20,942 nt of DNA from Eudoraea sp. (GTDB lineage Bacteria > Bacteroidota > Bacteroidia > Flavobacteriales > Flavobacteriaceae). The translations under genes were made by a program, and so were the position numbers. The notes under the pieces are model-generated. The model did not search any database. It worked only from the letters and a program-made list of their open reading frames with translations, and was not told where the DNA came from. The stretch's first letter is position 1. Each line of letters opens with the position of its first letter. Below are positions 7,714 through 14,371 of the stretch, piece after piece. The stretch lies in contig JABDRK010000214.1 in the NCBI GenBank assembly GCA_013041785.1, positions 1 through 20,942 on the forward strand. Reading direction: 5' to 3'.

Positions 7714-9081
7714 TTAAAGCCAGAGAGTTACCGATTCATTCAGCTTCGGAATGTGCGGTTTCCATCCAAGTGTATCCCGGATCTTAGAATCAAATCCCTC
7801 CAGGGCTGTAGGTTCCCCATGGATCAAAAATACACCTTCGGGGATGTTTTTAATCGCCCCCATCCATTTCAAAAGGTCGGCCTGGTCTGCATGGGCCGAT
7901 AAGCTCTGCATATGAGAGATTGTAGCTTTTACTTCGTAGTATTTTCCAAAGATCTTGATTTCCGGTTCCCCTTCCAGCAGTCTGCGACCCCGGGTCCCTT
8001 CGGCCTGATACCCAACCAGCAGCACCTGGGTTTCCGGATGATCAATCAATTGCTTGAGATAGGTCAGGATCCTGCCCCCGGTTACCATTCCACTGCCGGC
8101 TATTACGATTTTTGGGCGGGGATCATCTATTACTTCCCAGGTTTCCCGGTAGGAACTTACCAGATTGATATGATTGCACATTGCATGGTACTCTTCCATG
8201 GGCAGTTTGTGACAATTGGGGAAACGCTCAAAAATCTCCAGGACATTTTGCCCCATGGGACTGTCTACGATTATCGGAATATTGGGAATTCTATTGTGTT
8301 TGTAGAGCCGCCACAAGAGGAACATCAGCGACTGCAGTCGTTCCACTGCAAAACTCGGGATCAGTAAACTACCCCGGTTTCTCAATGCGTTATTGGTCAG
8401 CGTAATCAATTGGGATTCCACTTCCTCATCGGGATGCAATTTATTCCCATAGGTACTCTCAATAAACAGGTAGTCTGCCCATTCGGGTTCTTTTGGGGGA
8501 GACAGCAACAAATCTACATATCGGCCCAGGTCGCCTGAGAATAACAAAATGCGGCCATTGATCTCAATTTCAATATAGGTGGAACCAATGATGTGGCCAT
8601 TGTATCTAAATCGGTACCGGATATGTTCAGAAGCCTTTATCCATTCATCTTCTTCGGCAACATGAAACAAGTCCAGGGTACGCTCCGCTTCCTTAACTGT
8701 ATAGAATGGAAGCGCAGGTTTGTGTCTACTGTACCCTTCTCGGTTGGCTTTTTCTGCTTCTTCTTCGTGGATCCTCGCACTGTCTAGTAAAATAATCTCT
8801 GTAATTCCCAGCGTGGGTGCCGTGCCTATAATTTCACCAGCAAAACCTTCTCTGAGTAGCCTGGGCAAATAACCCGTGTGGTCCAAATGACCGTGGGTAA
8901 GGAGTACCAGGTCAATTCCCTGTACATCTACGGGTAAAGGCTTCCAGTTTAATTCGCGGAGCGCCTTTATGCCCTGGAACATCCCACAATCGACCAGAAT
9001 TTTAAGTTCCGGAGTTTCCAGGTAGAACTTGGATCCCGTAACTGTCCCTGAAGCTCCTAAAAACTGTACTTTCACTTGCAT
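7714..9081 (-). CDS. Metallo-beta-lactamase/beta-CASP RNase (YSH1/CPSF-73-like)
   Basis: A 455-residue soluble enzyme of the metallo-beta-lactamase fold with a beta-CASP insertion, as in the RNA-specific nucleases CPSF-73 and archaeal aCPSF. Visible metal ligands are HGHLDH (63-68), His163 in 'YNGHIIGS', and Asp184 in 'FSGDLGRY'. Beta-CASP motifs are A (Glu208 in 'FIESTYG'), B (His397 in 'SLSAHADQADLL') and C (His421 in 'LIHGEPTAL'). The RMMBL-type C-terminal part includes 'VLLVGYQAEGTRGRRLLEG' and 'IFGKYYEVKA'. All catalytic residues are intact. It probably acts as an endo- and/or 5'-exoribonuclease, but which RNA it cuts is unknown. It lies 10 bp after an ATP-cone/nuclease-like gene, inside the USP operon, which points to RNA turnover during stress. 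Confidence 0.92.
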   Translation of the reverse strand: MQVKVQFLGASGTVTGSKFYLETPELKILVDCGMFQGIKALRELNWKPLPVDVQGIDLVLLTHGHLDHTGYLPRLLREGFAGEIIGTAPTLGITEIILLDSARIHEEEAEKANREGYSRHKPALPFYTVKEAERTLDLFHVAEEDEWIKASEHIRYRFRYNGHIIGSTYIEIEINGRILLFSGDLGRYVDLLLSPPKEPEWADYLFIESTYGNKLHPDEEVESQLITLTNNALRNRGSLLIPSFAVERLQSLMFLLWRLYKHNRIPNIPIIVDSPMGQNVLEIFERFPNCHKLPMEEYHAMCNHINLVSSYRETWEVIDDPRPKIVIAGSGMVTGGRILTYLKQLIDHPETQVLLVGYQAEGTRGRRLLEGEPEIKIFGKYYEVKATISHMQSLSAHADQADLLKWMGAIKNIPEGVFLIHGEPTALEGFDSKIRDTLGWKPHIPKLNESVTLWL

Positions 9082-9091
9082 AATTCAGGTC

Positions 9092-9937
9092 TCAATGTTG
9101 GCACAGACTTGCGATCTCCTTCACAATTTTCCGTTTCCTGTTTTCTGATACCCCCAGATGGTCCAGGTAAAAAGTATCCTGCATCAGTTGTCGGCATAGC
9201 ACAACATCTCTGCTAAGCAAAAATTGCTTTTCCCGGGAACTCAACAAGGTAGACACGGTGATGGGGTATAACCCCAGGCGATCGATACGACTTTTCAAAC
9301 TATTTTTTTTCGGATAGTCCCAACTCAGTAAATACAATCCCGCGCACTTTCCGTAGGCGATAGCATCCCGGGTAAAGCGGGTATTGGTCACTACCCAGGC
9401 CTCATCAGGCTGCCGGGTTTTGCTGTACTCATTATCCGGGGACAACTTCACATCTTGGTATCGGGAGTGGATATAGAGCGGGATTTTTACATTGCAATTC
9501 CGCCCCTGTTCCCCGTGAAACTTACATTCTACAAGAATAAGCTTTTGCCCTTTTTCGGCAATTACATCTATTTCGTGTTTTACACAATGTCCCTGAAGCA
9601 CCTTACCCACCTCCGTGCGATATCCCGAGTAATGTAAAATGGCATTTATGAATTTTTCAAAGGGAAATCCGGTAGGGCCCAGTTCATAAATGGCCTTTTT
9701 AAGCTTATAGCGGGATGCCGATATTGGCTTCTTTTTCTTTAACAAGGCATAAGCCCGGTTATAGAGCTCCTTGGTGGTAATGCCTTCATAGAGTTCTCCC
9801 TTTACCTGCTCCAGGATACTTTGAACAAGGTCTGGATTAGCACCACTTCTTTTCAGAGATTGTTTGAGCTTTTCTTCTTTGAAAGGCACGGATTCACCCG
9901 AGAATTTTACAATATGGATTACGTTTTCAGGCATCAA
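9092..9937 (-). CDS. ATP-cone protein fused to a restriction-endonuclease-like domain
   Basis: A 281-residue two-domain protein. Residues about 5-90 are an ATP cone: 'HIVKFSGESVPFKEEKLKQS', then 'GITTKELYNRAYALLKKKK' and 'SASRYKLKKAIYELGPTGF'. ATP cones bind ATP or dATP as allosteric switches in NrdR and class I/III ribonucleotide reductases. Residues about 92-205 look like a PD-(D/E)XK nuclease of the Mrr-like type: 'HEIDVIAEKGQKLILVECKF', with Asp124, Glu137 and Lys139 in the expected D...ExK order. 'EAWVVTNTRFTRDAIAYG' resembles the Mrr tail. I infer a nucleotide-gated nuclease, with activity unproven. Met1 and Met2 are adjacent possible starts. It overlaps no gene, and its 10-bp gap to the RNase gene suggests joint action. 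Confidence 0.85.
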   Translation of the reverse strand: MMPENVIHIVKFSGESVPFKEEKLKQSLKRSGANPDLVQSILEQVKGELYEGITTKELYNRAYALLKKKKPISASRYKLKKAIYELGPTGFPFEKFINAILHYSGYRTEVGKVLQGHCVKHEIDVIAEKGQKLILVECKFHGEQGRNCNVKIPLYIHSRYQDVKLSPDNEYSKTRQPDEAWVVTNTRFTRDAIAYGKCAGLYLLSWDYPKKNSLKSRIDRLGLYPITVSTLLSSREKQFLLSRDVVLCRQLMQDTFYLDHLGVSENRKRKIVKEIASLCQH

Positions 9938-9972
9938 CCTAATTTAGCTTTAAACTAACAGGAATGCTATAA

Positions 9973-10395
9973 CTATAGGGATCGGTCGGGGCTCATTCCA
10001 AAAACTTCCCTCACCAGGGCTTTGAACTGGTTGTGGGTCATACTGTCTGCTTTTTGTACCGTCCCTGCTTTCTGGGCGAGGTCGCGACGATTGTCTTCCA
10101 GCCATTTGTGAAACTGTGCATAGGTATTTCCCGGACCGAAGAGCGCTATTGCCTGCGGATTTTTTAAACTACCGGCAATTCGCTCAAAAAAGGCCTTGAG
10201 CTGATGTTTTTCCCTTTCGGTATACTTGCTGTCCTGAACCACGTCTTGCGGACCCCACTTCGACTTGGATCGTGAACCGCCTTTGGGATGGAAGAATTCT
10301 ACTTCCGATTCAAGGGTTTTAAACATTTCCTTTTCGTTCTCAAGGGTAACCAGATGGGCTTTTTCTTTATCAAGCCAAACACCAATGTATTTCAT
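9973..10395 (-). CDS. Small eRF1-domain-3-like protein of unknown function
   Basis: A 140-residue soluble protein. It opens MKYIGVWLDKEKAHLVTL, the strand pattern seen at the start of small Bacteroidota proteins annotated as hypothetical or as bacterial eRF1/host-attachment relatives. It contains 'AIALFGPGNTYAQFHKWLED' and ends with 'TVQKADSMTHNQFKALVREV'. The 'FGPG...' turn plus '.ADKMT..Q....V...F' end resembles archaeal eRF1/Pelota domain 3 and the bacterial eRF1-like families. There is no GGQ motif, so it cannot catalyse peptide release. The middle (about 35-60) is basic and variable. It lies 11 bp after a USP gene and 35 bp before the ATP-cone gene. A ribosome-associated role is an inference from fold resemblance. 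Confidence 0.75.
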   Translation of the reverse strand: MKYIGVWLDKEKAHLVTLENEKEMFKTLESEVEFFHPKGGSRSKSKWGPQDVVQDSKYTEREKHQLKAFFERIAGSLKNPQAIALFGPGNTYAQFHKWLEDNRRDLAQKAGTVQKADSMTHNQFKALVREVFGMSPDRSL

Positions 10396-10406
10396 AGGAT
10401 GTAATT

Positions 10407-11255
10407 TTATTTGTGATCATTGAGTGCCAGTATCGGGATACTGTAATTATAACCCAATTCCTGCACCAGGGGTTTGGAGAGTATCTTTCCCAGGAAGGTA
10501 TGCTTACGGTTAATAAACGCAATCATTTCGCTTTCCCGGCTTTCCACAAAAGCCCCTATCCCCTTATGGATTTTCATATCTTCCAGGGAATGGAAACTGT
10601 GATCAGAGCCCTCGAGTATAGCCGTTAACAATTCGAGATTACTCTCCTGTTCTCTATTCAATTTATTTTCTTTTTTAATATGGAGCACGCGGATGAAAGC
10701 CTTGTGCAAACGGGCGATTTCCAGCAGGTATTTCAATTCTCTTCGCTTATAGGTCACCTTGTAGTCTGTTGGGAATACAATTTCCCGGGGAAGACTGTAA
10801 CGATAATCCTGGGGAACTGCCAATACCGGGCATTGGGTTACTCCTTCCATCACGTTGATAGTATTGGTGCCGAAGATGATACTTTCGGCCCCGGTGATTC
10901 CCTTAGTACCCATAACAACCAGGTCAATATCGTATTGGGCAATGGTGCTTTTCATGGCAAACAAAAGTGAATTAAAGGTTGCAATGGTGTGGTAATGGTG
11001 CCTGGGATTGTCAAAATGCAGGTCAAGGGTATCGAGCAGTTTGGCCAAGCCCGTTTCGGACTCTTCCCGGGCAGCTTCATAGGCGATATCACCGGGTTCT
11101 GGTGGCGTCAGACTATCTATGCTGTAGCCACCGATACGGAAAGCATTGAGAAAATAGAAATCACAAGGAACCTCTTTATAGAGCGCCACCGCGTAGCGAA
11201 TAGCATTCAGGGCATTATTTGAGAAATCTGTCGGTAGCAGTATCCTTCTGTTCAT
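10407..11255 (-). CDS. Tandem-domain universal stress protein (USP-A)
   Basis: A 282-residue cytosolic protein of two USP domains. Domain 1 begins 'RILLPTDFSNNALNAIRYA' and carries the ATP-binding signature G-2x-G-9x-G(T): Gly116, Gly119, Gly129 and Thr130. It is therefore a nucleotide-binding type, like MJ0577 or UspE/F, and unlike the non-binding UspA type. Domain 2 starts near 'EIVFPTDYKVTYKRRELK' (158-175) and has lost the glycine signature, with 'AFINRKHTFLGKILSKP' in its place, so it is probably structural. It follows USP-B by 63 bp. That gap contains its own box-controlled promoter, so it can be made from the long operon or on its own. Of the USPs here it is closest to USP-D: both have Pro-Arg-His before domain 1's third strand and the shared YKRRELK. 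Confidence 0.93.
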   Translation of the reverse strand: MNRRILLPTDFSNNALNAIRYAVALYKEVPCDFYFLNAFRIGGYSIDSLTPPEPGDIAYEAAREESETGLAKLLDTLDLHFDNPRHHYHTIATFNSLLFAMKSTIAQYDIDLVVMGTKGITGAESIIFGTNTINVMEGVTQCPVLAVPQDYRYSLPREIVFPTDYKVTYKRRELKYLLEIARLHKAFIRVLHIKKENKLNREQESNLELLTAILEGSDHSFHSLEDMKIHKGIGAFVESRESEMIAFINRKHTFLGKILSKPLVQELGYNYSIPILALNDHK

Positions 11256-11278
11256 TTCCGTGTGTATAGATACAATAC

Positions 11279-11321
11279 TAAATTTAAGTGCCTGATCGGC
11301 AGAATCCCATGATATATATCA
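11279..11321 (-). promoter_or_regulatory. CRP/FNR-like box and -7 element for USP-A
   Basis: TGATATATATCA at 11310-11321 is a perfect palindrome of FNR form (TGAT-N4-ATCA). Exactly 33 bp from its centre, on the minus strand, lies TAAATTTA (11279-11286), a close match to the -7 consensus TAnnTTTG. The last triplet of the box is also the TGA stop codon of USP-B, so this is an internal promoter inside the USP operon. The geometry fits a class II activator at about -41.5. TAGTATTG at 11273-11280 is an alternative -7 element, 39 bp away. Confidence 0.7.
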
Positions 11322-12167
11322 GTAAGATTCCGGGATGATCAGAAAGGGCACATCAATCTCAAAACTGATTCTTTTAATGACCCGCTCACGCATGAGGGTG
11401 CCCAGGAAGCCATGACGATAATAGATCATAGCTAGCATCCCGATCCCCAGTTCTTTAATAAAGGTGTTGATCACCTCTGTTTTGCTGGAAAAATCGGGCA
11501 TCCAGTGAATGGTATGCCTGATATCTCCCAGATAGTCACGCAGTGTATTGAGATTGGCTTTCTGCTTATTGGACAGTCTCCCCTCTTCGTTTATATGGAT
11601 AATCCTGACTGCGGCATTGCAAACTTTTGCCATATAAGTCAGCGGATGCAACACCTGAGCATCATAGTTGTGCTTATAGTCTGTGGTAAAGGCTATTTCA
11701 AAAGGGATTTCACATTCCTTTTCCCTGGGAACCACCAAAACAGGGCATTTGGGCAAGGCCCTTACCGTCTTGATCGCACTGCTCCCCATAAACACGGGAA
11801 TTGCATCAGTATGACCTGTATTGCCCATTACAACCAAATCAATTTCAAATTCCTCAACCACTTGTGTAATGACATCTGGCAAATGTCCTTTTCTAAGTAT
11901 GGTCTTGCGTAACTGTTTTGGGTTCGCTGCATCCAGATTAATACGATGGAAAGCCTGATCCAGGCCTTCCGTGGCTTCCTCTTGTAACTGCACGAGGAGG
12001 TTTCTGTTATCCCCTTTTTGCCGGCTGGGGCTTACCAACTCCGAATGTTCAGAGTAAACATTCAAAAGGTAAATCCGACAATCGACTTCCTTAAAAAGCT
12101 GGGTAGCATAGTAAAGAGCATTGTACGCGTTATTCGAAAAATCGGTAGGTACCAGTATGTTTTTCAT
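11319..12167 (-). CDS. Tandem-domain universal stress protein (USP-B)
   Basis: A 282-residue two-domain USP. Domain 1 starts 'KNILVPTDFSNNAYNALYYA' and has the nucleotide signature Gly115, Gly118, Gly128, Ser129. The loop 'GNTGHTDAIPVFMGSS' is the most diverged of the set, with Asn-Thr replacing the usual Thr-Lys or Thr-Arg. Domain 2 opens with 'EIAFTTDYKHNYDAQVL', where the first Pro of FPTDY has become Thr. It lacks the glycine signature. It starts only 2 bp after USP-C stops, so translation is probably coupled. Its stop codon TGA lies inside the regulatory palindrome of the next gene. Divergence of both signature loops suggests a specialised member, perhaps with a different nucleotide preference. 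Confidence 0.92.
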   Translation of the reverse strand: MKNILVPTDFSNNAYNALYYATQLFKEVDCRIYLLNVYSEHSELVSPSRQKGDNRNLLVQLQEEATEGLDQAFHRINLDAANPKQLRKTILRKGHLPDVITQVVEEFEIDLVVMGNTGHTDAIPVFMGSSAIKTVRALPKCPVLVVPREKECEIPFEIAFTTDYKHNYDAQVLHPLTYMAKVCNAAVRIIHINEEGRLSNKQKANLNTLRDYLGDIRHTIHWMPDFSSKTEVINTFIKELGIGMLAMIYYRHGFLGTLMRERVIKRISFEIDVPFLIIPESY

Positions 12168-12169
12168 GA

Positions 12170-13021
12170 TCAGTGGACATTAACAGCATCCGGGATCACC
12201 ATAAACGGAATCGTAACATGGAAGCCTATTTTTTTGATGACAGGTTCAATGAACAGACTTTCCAGGAAGGTGTGTTTGTTCTGAATCATTGCCAGTATCT
12301 GAACCTCCCGGGTTTTCTGGAAATTGTTTATTCCAGAGATAATCTCCTGACTGGGAACATCATGGAAGGCATGGGCTCTTTCTCCTATCAGGCCGCTGAG
12401 CTTTTTTCGATTATTTTCTTGATTTTCAGTAAGTTCATATCCCGTGGAGATATGCAGGACTTCAATACGCGATTCATGCAGATCAGTAATATTAAACAAG
12501 GCAGAAAAATGATCCTGGGTAAAATCAACCTCATAGTCAGTTGGGAAGAGAATTTCCTTGGGTTCCTTATAGTTGTAGATGGCAGGCACTGCAATTACGG
12601 GACATGTAGCTTTTTTGACCAGATGAACGGTATGGGTGCCCAGGAATATCTCTTTGGCCCCGGTTGCCCCCTGCGTACCCATAATGATCAGGTCCGCTTT
12701 TTCTTTCTTCACCATATCCAGTACCTCGTCAACCAGAATGTTAAACGCAGAGTGGGTAATATAGGTGTGCTTTGCATTCTTAAATTCAGTTTCAGCACGC
12801 TTTTTCATCTCGGAGAGGTGTTCGTCAGAATCCGTTTGATAAAAATCACCCAACCCAATTTGTCCCGGACTGTGCAGAATATACTCGGTCTGATAGATAG
12901 CCGGGGTAAAGGTATGCATCAGGTAGAATGTACAAGTTTCCTCCTTAAACAACTTAGCAGCGTATGCCAGGGCGTGGTACGCATTCTCGGAGAAATCGGT
13001 AGGGAGAATAATTTTTTTCAT
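12170..13021 (-). CDS. Tandem-domain universal stress protein (USP-C)
   Basis: A 283-residue two-domain USP. Domain 1 opens 'KKIILPTDFSENAYHALAYA' and has a canonical signature in 'GTQGATGAKEIFLGT' (Gly115, Gly118, Gly128, Thr129). Domain 2 opens 'EILFPTDYEVDFTQD' and ends 'IPFMVIPDAVNVH' without a glycine signature. The linker between strands 2 and 3 of domain 1 is longer and acidic ('FYQTDSDEHLSEMKK'). It sits 17 bp after USP-D and 2 bp before USP-B, with no box of its own, so it depends on the promoter upstream of USP-D. Confidence 0.93.
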   Translation of the reverse strand: MKKIILPTDFSENAYHALAYAAKLFKEETCTFYLMHTFTPAIYQTEYILHSPGQIGLGDFYQTDSDEHLSEMKKRAETEFKNAKHTYITHSAFNILVDEVLDMVKKEKADLIIMGTQGATGAKEIFLGTHTVHLVKKATCPVIAVPAIYNYKEPKEILFPTDYEVDFTQDHFSALFNITDLHESRIEVLHISTGYELTENQENNRKKLSGLIGERAHAFHDVPSQEIISGINNFQKTREVQILAMIQNKHTFLESLFIEPVIKKIGFHVTIPFMVIPDAVNVH

Positions 13022-13038
13022 CGCAAGGGGTTTTTAGT

Positions 13039-13884
13039 TTATCTCGAAAGATTCTGCAATACCAGAAATGGGATTTTTATGTGCAGTCCAAGCCAGTCGA
13101 GGGTCGACTGGTAGAGCATGTGTTCCAGGTGGGAATGTCTTGAATTCACCATAACCAGCAGATCAATATCATTATGCAGGATATATTTCGTAATAGCCAC
13201 GGTTTTGTCTTTATCCGGGGTGGCTTCAAATTTGATTCGGGCTTTATCCAGGCACTCCGCAAGGAACAAACGATTGTCTTCCTGACGCAGGGAGGGCTTT
13301 TTCAAGGGATCGATATACAGCATATGGATGGTGGACCTGAAGGAACCAGTCATCTCACATAGTAGTTTCAATTCTCTCCTTTTATAAGGAACCATATAAT
13401 TGGTAGGAAACAAGAGTTCCTTGGGGGGGTGATAGGCATAGTTTTCAGGAATGGCCAGCACAGGGGATTGCACGTATTTCAAAACCTGCAGGGTGTTGCT
13501 GCCAAATGTCATCTCCCTGTCGTTAGTCTCCCCCCGTGTACCCATGACCACTATGTCCATGTTCTCCGCATTTACCAGGTCGTTTATCTCATCCGTAAGG
13601 GTGCCAAAGGCAGATATGGTCTTGAATTTATGCCTGGGATTCGGGGCGTATTCCCGGATGTCTTCCAAAATTTTTACTAGTGCTTTTTGTGATTTTGCAT
13701 AGGTAACCTCCTTGAGTTCTTCCAGAAAAGGACGTTTAACAACCTGGTCTTGTTGATAGACTTCATCGGCATAGGCATGCAGAATGCATATATCGCTTCG
13801 CTCGTATTTGAAGATTTGACAGGCGTATTTTAGTGCATTAAATGCATTATCAGAGAAATCCGTGGGTACAACTATCTTCCGCAT
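13039..13884 (-). CDS. Tandem-domain universal stress protein (USP-D), first gene of the long operon
   Basis: A 281-residue two-domain USP. Domain 1 opens 'RKIVVPTDFSDNAFNALKYA', with signature loop 'GTRGETNDREMTFGSN' (Gly115, Gly118, Gly128, Ser129). The acidic insertion within the loop is unlike the other copies. Domain 2 begins 'ELLFPTNYMVPYKRRELK', where Asp of FPTDY is Asn, and keeps no glycine signature. It leads the ten-gene minus-strand run ending at 6003 and diverges from thioredoxin across a 132-bp region holding one central regulatory palindrome that can serve both genes. Confidence 0.93.
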   Translation of the reverse strand: MRKIVVPTDFSDNAFNALKYACQIFKYERSDICILHAYADEVYQQDQVVKRPFLEELKEVTYAKSQKALVKILEDIREYAPNPRHKFKTISAFGTLTDEINDLVNAENMDIVVMGTRGETNDREMTFGSNTLQVLKYVQSPVLAIPENYAYHPPKELLFPTNYMVPYKRRELKLLCEMTGSFRSTIHMLYIDPLKKPSLRQEDNRLFLAECLDKARIKFEATPDKDKTVAITKYILHNDIDLLVMVNSRHSHLEHMLYQSTLDWLGLHIKIPFLVLQNLSR

Positions 13885-13923
13885 AATGTGAAGCCTATAT
13901 GTTTAATCGTTCCAGACTGCCAT

Positions 13924-13997
13924 TAAAATTACTCTAAGGCCCAGTCCTAAACCATGATATAAATCAGTTAAGATTCTGTCCCAAATAAATACCTTAG
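13924..13997. promoter_or_regulatory. Bidirectional CRP/FNR-like promoter between USP-D and thioredoxin
   Basis: The near-palindrome TGATATAAATCA (13955-13966) lies in the middle. TACCTTAG (13990-13997, plus strand) is 33 bp from its centre toward thioredoxin. TAATTTTA (13924-13931, minus strand) is 33 bp from its centre toward USP-D. Both are one or two bases from the -7 consensus TAnnTTTG. A single bound dimer could therefore activate both transcripts at class II spacing. Leaders would be about 15 nt for thioredoxin and about 35 nt for USP-D. Confidence 0.72.
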
Positions 13998-14016
13998 TCC
14001 AGGAAATTCGAATAAA

Positions 14017-14313
14017 ATGAAAAGTAGTTTTAAAAAACTGGTTGCTTCAGATAAGCCAGTGCTTGTGGACTTTCACGCAGAATGGTGTGGCCCCTGCAAA
14101 ATGCTTGCCCCCATACTTAAGGAGGTAAAAGAGCAGATGGGTGAAAACATTAAAATCTTAAAGATTGATGTAGATAAGAACCAGCCAATAGCCGCCCGAT
14201 ATCAGATTCGTGGAGTCCCCACCATGTTGTTGTTCCGAAATGGCGAAATCGTTTGGAGGCAGTCCGGAGTTGTTCCAAAGGAGCAGATCCTAAAAGCCAT
14301 TGAAGCGGCATAG
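14017..14313 (+). CDS. Thioredoxin
   Basis: A 98-residue single-domain thioredoxin. The redox motif WCGPC (Cys24, Cys27) and cis-proline Pro68 in 'RGVPTMLLF' are intact, as is the buried Asp18 in 'LVDFHAEW'. It lacks a signal peptide, so it is cytosolic and reduces protein disulphides using thioredoxin reductase. It is slightly shorter than the usual 105-110 residues, with a trimmed first strand. His20 before AEW is less common than Trp or Phe. It is divergent from the USP operon and shares its central regulatory palindrome, which suggests that it is a stress-dedicated copy and not the housekeeping trxA. The transcript ends toward the hairpin at 14339-14358. Confidence 0.95.
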   Translation: MKSSFKKLVASDKPVLVDFHAEWCGPCKMLAPILKEVKEQMGENIKILKIDVDKNQPIAARYQIRGVPTMLLFRNGEIVWRQSGVVPKEQILKAIEAA

Positions 14314-14333
14314 CCCAAATTCCCGATACATTG

Positions 14334-14358
14334 AAAAAGCCCTGAAGTGATTCAGGGC
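14334..14358 (-). terminator. Intrinsic terminator after USP-E (hairpin also usable by thioredoxin)
   Basis: Perfect 8-bp arms GCCCTGAA (14339-14346) and TTCAGGGC (14351-14358) flank a GTGA loop. On the minus strand the stem is followed at once by TTTTT (14338-14334), a classical intrinsic terminator 13 bp past the USP-E stop. On the plus strand the same stem lies 25 bp after the thioredoxin stop but without a T-run, so it is stronger for USP-E. Confidence 0.88.
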
Positions 14359-14371
14359 CTCAACTAAATAA

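Noticed and set aside
9092..9937. ATP-cone protein as NrdR or part of ribonucleotide reductase
   Set aside because: It lacks the NrdR zinc ribbon and any reductase catalytic domain. The C-terminal part fits a nuclease core.
12173..13114. A 313-codon open frame on the plus strand opposite USP-C
   Set aside because: It is an antisense shadow. The minus strand encodes a clear USP with motifs in place, and the plus-strand translation resembles no family.
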